Of a stretch of DNA of 64,000 bases, positions 8,879 through 17,227 are shown in pieces. Positions within the stretch are counted from its first letter, which is position 1. Each line of letters opens with the position of its first letter. The DNA is from Tateyamaria sp. Alg231-49 (GTDB lineage Bacteria > Pseudomonadota > Alphaproteobacteria > Rhodobacterales > Rhodobacteraceae), in NCBI RefSeq assembly GCF_900143535.1, contig NZ_FRFA01000002.1, forward strand, positions 1 through 64,000, given 5' to 3'. A program made the translations under genes and the position numbers. The notes under the pieces are model-generated. The model worked only from the letters and a program-made list of their open reading frames with translations. It was not told the DNA's origin and ran no database searches.

Positions 8879-9631
8879 GATTTCAATCTAGACTACACCG
8901 GGTGGCAAGTTGCGGCCATTTTCGCGACCTATTTGTTTGCAGCCACGGCCAAGGGCGTCACCGGTCTTGGGTTCTCAACAGTGTGTCTGCCATTTCTCAC
9001 CCTGACGGTCGGTTTAAAGGAAGCCCTTCCGCTCCTGATTATCCCGTCGCTCTCGACCAATTTGATCGTCATGCGTCAAGCCGGGCGCTTCAAAGAAACG
9101 CTCGCTCGCTTCTGGCCAATGCTGTTAACAACACTCCCCGGCTTGATGGTAGGACTATGGCTCCTGACCACAATAGACGGCCTCATGGCAGGTGGGATAC
9201 TGGGGTCTGTGTTGCTGCTTTGGTGTGCATTTGCTTACGCCAAACCGGATTTCAGGCTGTCCGCGACATGGGAGCGCCGTTTGGGGCCGGTGAGCGGTTT
9301 TTTGACAGGTGTCACAAACGGTGTGACCGGGTCGCAAGTCATGCCGTCAATGCCCTTTCTCATGTCGCTTCATCTTGACCGAAATCTGTTTTTGCAGGCG
9401 ATCAACTGCTCTTTCACTCTCTCAAGTGTGATCATGGCCTTTGGCTTGGGCAAATTGGGTTTATTTACTTTAGACGCCGCAATCCTATCCGTTTTGGGCA
9501 CGGTTTGCGCATTTGTAGGCCTCTCATTGGGCGAAAGGGTTCGTAAACGGCTCTCGCAAGATGCATTTCGTCTTGCCCTAATCCTCATGCTCGTTGGGAT
9601 GGCCATCGGTCTCATTTTCCGAGCAATCTGA
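8876..9631 (+). CDS. TauE/SafE family permease (sulfite/organosulfonate exporter family)
   Basis: About 251 residues with around eight hydrophobic segments and the family pattern near the N-terminus (AATAKGVTGLGFSTVCLPFL) and mid-protein (GVTNGVTGSQVMPSMPFL). Members export sulfite, sulfoacetate or similar anions, or import others; the substrate here is unknown. The start is discussed under 8864-8878. From CTG the protein has the full family length, from TTG 8933 it would be truncated. It is the last gene before the tRNA-Gly fragment. It is remote from the taurine genes, so a link to them is only a possibility. Confidence 0.82.
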   Translation: MDFNLDYTGWQVAAIFATYLFAATAKGVTGLGFSTVCLPFLTLTVGLKEALPLLIIPSLSTNLIVMRQAGRFKETLARFWPMLLTTLPGLMVGLWLLTTIDGLMAGGILGSVLLLWCAFAYAKPDFRLSATWERRLGPVSGFLTGVTNGVTGSQVMPSMPFLMSLHLDRNLFLQAINCSFTLSSVIMAFGLGKLGLFTLDAAILSVLGTVCAFVGLSLGERVRKRLSQDAFRLALILMLVGMAIGLIFRAI

Positions 9632-9916
9632 GACCCGCAACTTGAGCCTCAGGATTGTTCGTGGCCTTGATCAGCATATTCTGACTTTTTGTAGAACCGC
9701 TCGCGCCAAACGAGGCAAAGGTTTCGACACTTTGCGAGCATTGTCCGCACATCACTGACCGCAATTGGACGCACACAAAAAGCCGGGATCACTCCTTAAA
9801 AACCCAGGTGCCCGGTCGAACTGAGCCGTTTAGGGTCGGGCACCTTTGAACACGTTTGGCGAAAGTCGCTGACTTAAGGACTGTCAAAAAACGAAACACA
9901 ATCCGTCCAAGCGATT
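9632..9916. other. Intergenic stretch with a hairpin
   Basis: No gene is supported. A hairpin at 9806-9845 has 9-bp perfect arms (AGGTGCCCG and CGGGCACCT) and a 22-base loop. It could be a weak terminator or a structured element at the island edge. Confidence 0.4.
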
Positions 9917-9947
9917 GACGCAGGTTCGAGTCTCGTCGCCCGCTCCA
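9917..9947 (+). other. 3' end of tRNA-Gly with CCA, candidate attachment site
   Basis: Bases 9925-9947 read TTCGAGT (T loop), CTCGT (3' side of the T stem), CGCCCGC (3' acceptor strand), discriminator T, then CCA. This is the 3' end of alphaproteobacterial tRNA-Gly, whose acceptor is GCGGGCG/CGCCCGC. The 5' side of the T stem (GCAGG) does not pair properly. No anticodon arm, D arm or 5' acceptor lies upstream. It is therefore a fragment, as left at one end of an element integrated into a tRNA gene by a tyrosine recombinase. Confidence 0.65.
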
Positions 9948-10052
9948 ATCTTTTAAAACACCTCCACTTTAGTCCCCTGCGGTGGCCTGTCCACTTGACC
10001 TTATGCAGCCAATTCGGCCATCTGCACCCCAATACGCAACTCCGAGGTCCGC

Positions 10053-11864
10053 ATGAGTGACACCACGACCCCTCAAACGCCCCCCCCTTCGGGCAATGAA
10101 GAGCGTGAGAAGTCCAAGAAGATCGGAGCTTTGCGGGAACTCGCCCCCTTTGTGCTGCCCTATTGGCCGCTATTGATCGCGGCTTTTCTGGCACTGGTGA
10201 CGACTGCGATTGTCTCGCTGACTTTGCCGTTGGCCGTACGCCGTGTGGTCGACAATTTCGGGTCCGAAGATCCCCACATCCTCGACCTCTACTTCATGGC
10301 TGCAATCGGCATCGCGGGCTTGCTCGCGGTTGGCACAGGTGTACGCTATGCGCTGGTGACGCGGCTGGGTGAACGGGTGGTGGCCGACATCCGCAAGGCG
10401 GTGTTTGACCGGGTGATCGGCATGTCGCCGAGTTTTTACGAAAACATCATGACGGGCGAAGTCCTGTCCCGCATTACAACCGACACAACGCTGATCCTCA
10501 GTGTGATTGGTTCCTCGGTTTCAATTGCTCTTCGCAATCTTCTGATCTTTATCGGTGGCCTTGCATTGATGCTGCTGACCTCGGCCAAGCTGACCGGGCT
10601 TGTGCTGCTGATCGTGCCTGCGGTGGTTGTCCCGATCCTTGTGCTGGGGCGGAAACTGCGTGTGCTTAGCCGCGAAAACCAGGACTGGATTGCGGCGTCC
10701 TCGGGCCGGGCCTCGGAACAACTAAGCGCGGTGCAAACCGTGCAGGCGTTTACCCATGAGGCGGCCAGTCGCGCCATGTTCTCGGACGTGACCGAGGCCA
10801 GCTATGGCTCTGCCAAACGCCGCATCACAACGCGCGCGCTGATGACTGTGATCGTGATTTTCCTGACCTTTTCGGGCATCGTTGGCGTGCTCTGGATCGG
10901 GGCAAATGACGTGCGCGCGGGCCTCATGTCGCAGGGTGCACTGATCCAGTTTGTCATCTATGCGGTGATGGTGGCGGGGTCCGTTGCGGCCTTGTCCGAA
11001 ATCATCGGAGAGTTGCAGCGTGCCGCCGGGGCCACGGAACGGTTGGTGGAGTTGTTGCAAACCCGTGACGAGGTGCGCGACATCGACACTCCTGCTGAGC
11101 TGGCGCAACCCATTCGGGGGCAGATCACATTCGAAGACGTGCACTTTGCCTATCCCGCACGGCCCAAGATCGCAGCACTTGATGGTACAAGCTTTGACAT
11201 TCAGCCCGGCGAAACCGTTGCCTTTGTGGGCCCATCGGGTGCAGGGAAAACCACCGTCATTCAGATGCTCTTGCGGTTTTATGATCCGCAGTCGGGGCAC
11301 GTCCGGCTGGACGGGGTCGACGTGGCAACGCTCGAACGCGAGACATTCCGCCAGAACATCGCGCTGGTGCCGCAGGACCCAATGATTTTCGCGGCATCTG
11401 CGGCGGAAAACATCGCCTTTGGCCGTCCGGGTGCCTCACGACAAGAGGTCGAGGCCGCCGCCAAAGCCGCTGCCGCGCATGACTTTGTCTCGGCCTTGCC
11501 TCAGGGCTATGACAGCCCGCTGGGTGAACGTGGTGTGATGCTGTCGGGCGGACAGAAACAGCGCATCGCCATCGCGCGGGCCATTTTGCGCGACGCCCCG
11601 GTTCTGCTGCTGGACGAGGCAACAAGTGCGCTGGATGCAGAAAGCGAACGGGCGGTGCAGGATGCAGTGGACAAACTGGCCAAAGGGCGGACGACTCTGA
11701 TCGTGGCACACCGTCTGGCGACCGTCAAAAAAGCAGACCGCATCATCGTTCTGGATCAGGGTCGCATCGTGGCTCAAGGCCCCCACGACGCACTGGTCGA
11801 CGAAGGCGGACTTTACGCCCGCCTTGCCCGCCTGCAATTCACCGATGGGATCGCAGCCGAATAA
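10053..11864 (+). CDS. ABC transporter, fused permease/ATPase (MsbA/LmrA type exporter)
   Basis: This 603-residue half-transporter would work as a homodimer in the inner membrane. Six transmembrane helices (about residues 30-310) precede the nucleotide-binding domain. The domain has Walker A GPSGAGKTT near 393, signature LSGGQKQRIAIAR near 497 and Walker B VLLLDEATSALD near 517, followed by the H-loop histidine in IVAHRLATV. The order permease-then-ATPase and the length fit exporters of lipids, peptides or drugs. The substrate is not evident. It begins about 100 bases beyond the tRNA-Gly fragment, so it is probably the first core gene. Confidence 0.9.
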   Translation: MSDTTTPQTPPPSGNEEREKSKKIGALRELAPFVLPYWPLLIAAFLALVTTAIVSLTLPLAVRRVVDNFGSEDPHILDLYFMAAIGIAGLLAVGTGVRYALVTRLGERVVADIRKAVFDRVIGMSPSFYENIMTGEVLSRITTDTTLILSVIGSSVSIALRNLLIFIGGLALMLLTSAKLTGLVLLIVPAVVVPILVLGRKLRVLSRENQDWIAASSGRASEQLSAVQTVQAFTHEAASRAMFSDVTEASYGSAKRRITTRALMTVIVIFLTFSGIVGVLWIGANDVRAGLMSQGALIQFVIYAVMVAGSVAALSEIIGELQRAAGATERLVELLQTRDEVRDIDTPAELAQPIRGQITFEDVHFAYPARPKIAALDGTSFDIQPGETVAFVGPSGAGKTTVIQMLLRFYDPQSGHVRLDGVDVATLERETFRQNIALVPQDPMIFAASAAENIAFGRPGASRQEVEAAAKAAAAHDFVSALPQGYDSPLGERGVMLSGGQKQRIAIARAILRDAPVLLLDEATSALDAESERAVQDAVDKLAKGRTTLIVAHRLATVKKADRIIVLDQGRIVAQGPHDALVDEGGLYARLARLQFTDGIAAE

Positions 11865-12017
11865 AGCTGTTTGTGACCTTGGGTCATGACAACTGACGCC
11901 GCGTCTTTGCGGCCCTGACGGCCTTGTAATCCTTGCAGATCACGATCAACCACCGCATCTTGGCCAGTGAAAAAACATGCGCCCGGAACTGAAGAAGGCG
12001 CGTCAGGGAGGATGCAC

Positions 12018-13904
12018 ATGACTTTTGCCGGGATCGCGGATCGCGACGCTATCGAGAATGAAATGCCGTGGGAAGACCGCGACTTTGCCACCACGCTCTA
12101 TGGCATGCTCAGCAACACGGCAGAGAAATTCCCGGCCCACAAGGCGATCAGCTACCAGATATTCTCGGATCCAAAATCCAAGGCAGACACGCTGACGTGG
12201 TCGCAGGTCAAGGATCGCACAACCCAATGTGCCAACATGCTGCGCGATCTTGGGGTCGGCCCGACGGACGTTGTTGCCTATATTCTGCCCAATGCCACGG
12301 AAACCGTGATTGCGCTAATGGGCGGGGCCACGGCCGGTATTGTGAACCCGATCAACCCGCTGCTGGATGCCGAACAGATCGGCGCGATCCTGCGCGAAAC
12401 GAACGCCAAAGTCGTCATCACTTTGCGCGCTTTCCCGAAAACGGATGTGGCCGAAAAAACCGCCAAGGCTGTCGCTTTGGCACCCAATGTTAAAACCGTG
12501 CTTGAGGTTGATCTGCTTGCGCACGTCTCTGGCCTGAAATCTCTGATTATCCCGCTGATCCGCCCCAAAATGGAAAAGGCACCGGGGGTCTCTTACAAAT
12601 CCTTCAACGCCGAAGTGGACCAGCAGCCCAAGACCCTCAAATTTGAGGATGTGCAGGAAGATCGTGTCGCCTGCTATTTCCACACTGGCGGGACCACGGG
12701 TATGCCCAAGGTCGCGCAACACAAGTATTCCGGCCTGATCTACAACGGATGGCTCGCCAATCGCCTGCTCTTCACCGAACAGGACGTGGTGATGTGCCCG
12801 CTGCCGTTGTTCCACGTCTTTGCATGCCACCCGATCCTGATGGGCGCGGTGGCCTCCGGCGCGCATGTGGTGTTCCCAACGCCGCAGGGCTATCGCGGCG
12901 ATGGCGTGTTTGACAACTTCTGGAAGCTGATCGAACGCTGGAAGGTGACGTTTATCATCACCGTGCCCACTGCGATCTCGGCCAAGATGCAGCGGCCTAT
13001 CGACGCCGACATCTCGTCGATCAAAACGGCCTTCTCTGGTTCAGCCCCGTTGCCACAAGAACTGTTCAAACGGTTTGAAAAGGCCACAGGCGTGACGTTG
13101 GTCGAGGGTTACGGCATGACCGAAGCGACCTGCGTCGTCTCGCTCAACCCGCTCGACGGCGAGAAAAAGATCGGCTCGGTTGGCATCCCGGTCCCTTACA
13201 CTGGCGTCAAAATCTACAAAGGGACGCCCGAAGGTCCGATCGAGGCAGGCATCGACGAGATCGGCGAGATTTGTGTGTCCAACCCCGGCGTCTATTCGGG
13301 GCACACCTATACCGAGGTGGATAAGAACAAAGACCTCTTTTACAACACCGATTTCCTGCGCACCGGCGATCTGGGGCGTATCGACTCCGACGGCTATCTT
13401 TGGATCACGGGTCGCGCCAAGGACCTGATCATCCGTGGTGGCCACAACATCGACCCCGCCGAAATCGAAGAAGCACTGCTTGGCCACGAGGCCGTCGCCT
13501 TTGCAGGTGCCATCGGCCAGCCCGACATTCACGCTGGCGAAGTGCCTTGCGCCTATGTTGAACTGATGGCCGGGGTCTCTGTCACGCCGGACGAGTTGAT
13601 GGCGTTTTGCGCCAAGACCGTGCACGAGCGTGCGGCCCACCCCAAGCATATGACCATTATGAATGAGTTGCCCAAAACGGCTGTGGGCAAGGTCTTCAAA
13701 CCCGACCTGCGTCGCGACGCCATCACCCGTACCTACAACGAAGCCCTGCAAAAAGCAGAGCTTGAGGCGCGCGTAACCTCTGTCATTGATGACAAGAAAC
13801 GTGGGCTTGTGGCGCAGGTGGAACTCAACGGCGCAACACAATCATCGGTGCAGACCGTGCTGGGCGACTTCGTGCGGCCATGGGAAGTTGCAAACGCGGC
13901 GTAA
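12018..13904 (+). CDS. AMP-forming acyl-CoA synthetase
   Basis: A 628-residue ligase of the ANL superfamily that activates a carboxylic acid with ATP to the acyl-AMP and then the acyl-CoA. Visible motifs are the P-loop-like HTGGTTGMPK near 221-231, VEGYGMTEAT, the hinge TGRAKDLIIRGGHNIDP near 464 and the C-terminal lysine in KTAVGKVFKP near 554. I start at the second ATG (12018) because AGGAGG ends six bases before it; ATG 12012 is too close to the site. The acid substrate, probably an acyl chain of unknown length, cannot be read from the sequence. Confidence 0.88.
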   Translation: MTFAGIADRDAIENEMPWEDRDFATTLYGMLSNTAEKFPAHKAISYQIFSDPKSKADTLTWSQVKDRTTQCANMLRDLGVGPTDVVAYILPNATETVIALMGGATAGIVNPINPLLDAEQIGAILRETNAKVVITLRAFPKTDVAEKTAKAVALAPNVKTVLEVDLLAHVSGLKSLIIPLIRPKMEKAPGVSYKSFNAEVDQQPKTLKFEDVQEDRVACYFHTGGTTGMPKVAQHKYSGLIYNGWLANRLLFTEQDVVMCPLPLFHVFACHPILMGAVASGAHVVFPTPQGYRGDGVFDNFWKLIERWKVTFIITVPTAISAKMQRPIDADISSIKTAFSGSAPLPQELFKRFEKATGVTLVEGYGMTEATCVVSLNPLDGEKKIGSVGIPVPYTGVKIYKGTPEGPIEAGIDEIGEICVSNPGVYSGHTYTEVDKNKDLFYNTDFLRTGDLGRIDSDGYLWITGRAKDLIIRGGHNIDPAEIEEALLGHEAVAFAGAIGQPDIHAGEVPCAYVELMAGVSVTPDELMAFCAKTVHERAAHPKHMTIMNELPKTAVGKVFKPDLRRDAITRTYNEALQKAELEARVTSVIDDKKRGLVAQVELNGATQSSVQTVLGDFVRPWEVANAA

Positions 13905-13997
13905 GCGGCTGAGAAATCTCGCTCCATGACGCGAACGTGAGGGTCGCGTGATCGGTTTCTGAACTAGTGTGGCGGCATCAAAAGGATACGCCACACG

Positions 13998-14477
13998 ATG
14001 CCCAAATCCCGCGCAAAACTCCGCAAATCCAAAACCGCAAACCCACCACCCGAACCGACCCGGCGCAGCATGCTGAAGCTGGCAGGTGGTGGGGTTCTGG
14101 CGGCCGCCGGGGCAGGGGGCGTTGGCCTTTGGGCGGTGGGGTCTTTCCGCGCCTACGCGGCAGAGCACGATTTGACCCGCGTGGGTCAAGGCGACATCGC
14201 GATCGTGCAAATCCACGACCCCCAATGTCCCACCTGCACCGCTTTGCAGAAACAGACGCGTGCTGCGCTGCGTGACTTTGATGACTGCGGGGTCACTTAT
14301 CTGGTGGCCGATATCACAACGCCCGATGGTGCTGCGTTTGCGCGCAAACACCGTGTCTCTCATGTGACGTTGTTGCTCTTTGACGGGGCCGGTGAATTGC
14401 ATGAAACGGCGCAAGGGTTGCAGCAGGCCAGCCAGCTGGCCCAGACCTTTGCCGCGCACAAGGCAGCGGTCGGGTAA
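13998..14477 (+). CDS. Tat-exported thioredoxin-fold protein with CPTC motif
   Basis: The 159-residue protein starts with a basic region and a twin-arginine motif (RRSMLKL, about residues 22-28), then a glycine/alanine-rich hydrophobic stretch typical of Tat signals. A short thioredoxin-like domain follows with CPTC in IHDPQCPTCTALQ. The cis-proline seen in full thioredoxins is not obvious (SHVTLLLF), so electron-transfer activity is uncertain. It may be a periplasmic redox or thiol-binding protein. It is a single gene between the acyl-CoA synthetase and the VOC gene, and no partner is adjacent. Confidence 0.65.
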   Translation: MPKSRAKLRKSKTANPPPEPTRRSMLKLAGGGVLAAAGAGGVGLWAVGSFRAYAAEHDLTRVGQGDIAIVQIHDPQCPTCTALQKQTRAALRDFDDCGVTYLVADITTPDGAAFARKHRVSHVTLLLFDGAGELHETAQGLQQASQLAQTFAAHKAAVG

Positions 14478-14616
14478 AGGCACCGGTTTTACCTCAACCG
14501 ACGCGCACGCAGTTCAGTGTTTCAGGATCGGTGGTTGAGCAGGGGCAGGCGTTGACCTACAAAACCCGGCATCGCACCTGAGACGCCCAAACCACCAGAA
14601 AGAGGAACGCAGCGGA

Positions 14617-15033
14617 ATGATTTCCTACGTCACAGTTGGGGCCGATGACATGGCCGCTGCGAAACAGTTCTACACAGCATTCCTGCCCGCCCTCGACTAT
14701 GGGCTGGAAGAAGGGCCAGAAGGCCTCAGCTTTGCCCTGCCTGTCGAGCAGGGCAAAAAGCCAGTCTTCCCGGATTTCTACGTCAAACCGACATTCGATG
14801 GACGTCCAGCCTCCGCCGGGAATGGCGCGATGGTCGCATTCGAAGCACGTAACCAACGTCAGGTGCGCGACCTGCACGCCGCCGCACTGGCAGCGGGCGG
14901 CAGTGACGAAGGGCAGCCCGGTTTTCGCGCCGACTACGGCGCGCATTTCTATGTCAGCTACCTGCGCGATCCCCAAGGCAACAAGATCGCCCTGTATTCG
15001 AGCGACCCAACCGAACCGGGGCGCGACGGATAG
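14617..15033 (+). CDS. VOC superfamily protein (glyoxalase/bleomycin-resistance fold)
   Basis: A 138-residue protein of the vicinal oxygen chelate fold. It opens with the usual MISYVTVGADDMAAAKQFY and ends with HFYVSYLRDPQGNKIALY, the second beta-alpha-beta-beta-beta module. VOC proteins bind a divalent metal and act as lyases, dioxygenases or binding proteins. The sequence alone does not say which. AAAGAGGAACGCAGCGGA precedes the ATG. No pathway gene sits beside it. Confidence 0.78.
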   Translation: MISYVTVGADDMAAAKQFYTAFLPALDYGLEEGPEGLSFALPVEQGKKPVFPDFYVKPTFDGRPASAGNGAMVAFEARNQRQVRDLHAAALAAGGSDEGQPGFRADYGAHFYVSYLRDPQGNKIALYSSDPTEPGRDG

Positions 15034-15179
15034 CAGGATAGGGTTTGGCTTTTGCCGTGCATGGGCGATGGCCATCCGTCTTTTGACGAGTGACCCCCCT
15101 GTGACATGGGGGATTGTGTGAACGTTCGACACTCGTTTGGCTTGCGGTTAGGTTTTGGTGCAACTGGACGGAAGCAGAC

Positions 15180-16364
15180 ATGAGCGCCAAACCACTCGCT
15201 GGGAAATACATTCTCGATCTGACCAACGTGCTGGCTGGCCCCTTTGCCTGTCACCAACTGGCGCATCTGGGCGCCGAGGTGATCAAGATCGAAATGCCGG
15301 GCAGCGGGGACCTCGCGCGGCAACTGGGCCAAGACGAAGACCTGAGCGCGCGAAACATGGGCATTTCGTTTCTGGCCCCCAATCCGGGCAAAAAGTCGGT
15401 CACGCTGAACCTCAAACACGATTCCGGCAAGGCGCTGCTCAAGCAACTGGTGCGAAAGGCGGATGTGCTGGTAGAGAATTTCCGCCCCGGTGTAATGGCC
15501 GGGCTCGGGCTCGGGCCAGACGTGCTGCGCGGCGAAAACCCGCGCCTGATCTATTGCGCGATCTCGGGCTTTGGACAGGACGATGCGCTGGCAGGACGTC
15601 CGGCCTATGACCAGATCGTGCAGGGCATCTCGGGGGCGATGGCGATCACCGGAACACCCGAGGCGAACCCGCTGCGGGCCGGGTGGCCCGTGGCAGACAC
15701 GGTCGGCGGCTTGACGGCGGCACTTGCGATCTCAGCAGCCCTGAACGCGCCAGAACCGGGCGGCGTCATCGATATTTCGATGCGTGATGCGCTGATGGCG
15801 ACGATGGGCTGGGCGGTGTCGAACTATCTGGTCGCCGGGGTCGAGGCAGTGCCAGCAGGAAATGAAAATCTGACCTCTGCACCCTCCGCCGCCTACGAAA
15901 CCGCGAACGGGCCCATCAACATCGCGGCCAACAAGCAGGACCAATGGGAAAAGCTGGCCCGCCATCTGGGTCTCGAGGCGCTCTTGGACGATCCCCGCTT
16001 TGAAACCCGTGCGGATCGCAAGGCAAACAGAACAGCGCTAAACGCAGCCATCCAAGCAAAGCTCGGCACACGCCCGGCAGAAGTCTGGGAAGACGAGTTA
16101 AACGCGCTCGGCGTGCCAGCAGGACGGGTGCTGTCCCTGCCCAAAGCGTTGGAACAAGCGCGCGCAGCGGGTCAAATTGCGAATTTCGAACTGCAAGGGG
16201 GGCGTCAGGCCGAAGTGTTTCGAACAGGCATGCGGATCGACGGAGCACCCCTTTCGGTCGACACGGGGCCACCCGAACTGGGGCAAGACACCGACGCGGT
16301 TCTTGGGGAACTCGGACTGGATGCGAACGAGATCAACGAGTTGCGAAAGGCGGGCACAATATGA
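15180..16364 (+). CDS. CaiB/BaiF family (class III) CoA-transferase
   Basis: The 394-residue protein carries the family signature near the N-terminus (LDLTNVLAGPFACHQLAHLG and VIKIEMPGSGDLAR) and the catalytic aspartate in GRPAYDQIVQG (about residue 144), which forms a mixed anhydride with the acid. It would move CoA from a donor such as succinyl-CoA or acetyl-CoA to an organic acid. It overlaps the citryl-CoA lyase gene by four bases (ATGA) and heads the tricarboxylate cluster. This suggests that it activates the acid imported by TctABC. The start at 15180 (MSAKPLAGKY) matches the family; the frame is open further upstream. Confidence 0.88.
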   Translation: MSAKPLAGKYILDLTNVLAGPFACHQLAHLGAEVIKIEMPGSGDLARQLGQDEDLSARNMGISFLAPNPGKKSVTLNLKHDSGKALLKQLVRKADVLVENFRPGVMAGLGLGPDVLRGENPRLIYCAISGFGQDDALAGRPAYDQIVQGISGAMAITGTPEANPLRAGWPVADTVGGLTAALAISAALNAPEPGGVIDISMRDALMATMGWAVSNYLVAGVEAVPAGNENLTSAPSAAYETANGPINIAANKQDQWEKLARHLGLEALLDDPRFETRADRKANRTALNAAIQAKLGTRPAEVWEDELNALGVPAGRVLSLPKALEQARAAGQIANFELQGGRQAEVFRTGMRIDGAPLSVDTGPPELGQDTDAVLGELGLDANEINELRKAGTI

Positions 16365-17134
16365 GTGACGTGGCAGACTGGTGGCGCACCTCGATCATCG
16401 ACATGGAACCGGGGCGGATAGACATTCGCGGACGCCCCATCGCGGACCTGATCGGAAACACAAGCTTTGCACAGATGATCTGGCTCATGTTGCGCGGCGA
16501 TGTGCCAAGCGACGGACAGGCCCAGCTTTTGGAGGCGGCTTTGGTCGCCGCGGTCGATCACGGGCCACAAGCGCCTTCGATTGCGACAGCACGGATGGCG
16601 GTGACGTGCGGCGCATCGCTCAATCAGGCGATGTCCAGCGCGGTCAACATGCTGGACGATGTGCATGGCGGCGCAGGCGAGCAGGCGGTCGAACTGTACC
16701 ACAGAATTGCCAAAAGCGGTGATCTGGAACGCGAGGTCGCAGGCTGGCGCAAAGAACATGGGAAATACATTCCCGGCTTTGGGCATCGCTTTCACAAACC
16801 GGTCGATCCGCGCGCGCCACGGCTCATGGCCTTGGTGCAAGATGCGGCGTCAGACGGGGTGGTCGAGGGTCACTTTGGCCAGATAAGCATGGCGGTTGAG
16901 ACCCATCTGACAGAACGCGCAGGCAAGCCCGTGCCGATGAATATCGACGGCGCAACGGCGGTCGTTTTCGCCGAACTTGGGTTCGACGCGCCCCTTGCGC
17001 GGGGGCTGTTCTGCCTGTCCCGCTCGGTCGGCATTCTCGCCCATGCATGGGAGCAGAAACAGCAGGGCGGACGAAACAAGGGACCGACGCCGCCCAGCTA
17101 CCGCTGGACCTACGAAAAGCCGAACACGCGCTAA
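16361..17134 (+). CDS. Citryl-CoA lyase-like protein (citrate synthase fold)
   Basis: A 257-residue short citrate-synthase-like protein. Conserved pieces of the fold are present: MLDDVHGGAGEQA, the histidine loop PGFGHRFHKPVDPRA and the late segment LFCLSRSVGILAHAWEQ. It lacks the large domain of full citrate synthase, as do stand-alone citryl-CoA lyases, which split (3S)-citryl-CoA into acetyl-CoA and oxaloacetate. Overlap with the CoA-transferase gene fits a two-step route, acid to acyl-CoA and then cleavage. The substrate could also be a close analogue such as a methyl- or hydroxy-tricarboxylate. Confidence 0.78.
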   Translation: MSDVADWWRTSIIDMEPGRIDIRGRPIADLIGNTSFAQMIWLMLRGDVPSDGQAQLLEAALVAAVDHGPQAPSIATARMAVTCGASLNQAMSSAVNMLDDVHGGAGEQAVELYHRIAKSGDLEREVAGWRKEHGKYIPGFGHRFHKPVDPRAPRLMALVQDAASDGVVEGHFGQISMAVETHLTERAGKPVPMNIDGATAVVFAELGFDAPLARGLFCLSRSVGILAHAWEQKQQGGRNKGPTPPSYRWTYEKPNTR

Positions 17135-17227
17135 ACACTGGACAGGCAGCCGTATATTTGGTGTTCTCGACGAGTCAAAAAAGGCCACCCGGAAACCGGG
17201 GGCACAATGACTATTGGGAGGATATCT

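Noticed and set aside
9840-9947. A complete tRNA-Gly gene
   Set aside because: Only the 3' 23 bases match. No D arm, anticodon arm or 5' acceptor can be folded upstream.
9874-10194. 106-codon minus-strand frame across the tRNA fragment
   Set aside because: Composition is unlike a protein of this genome and it overlaps the tRNA-Gly end and the start of the ABC gene.
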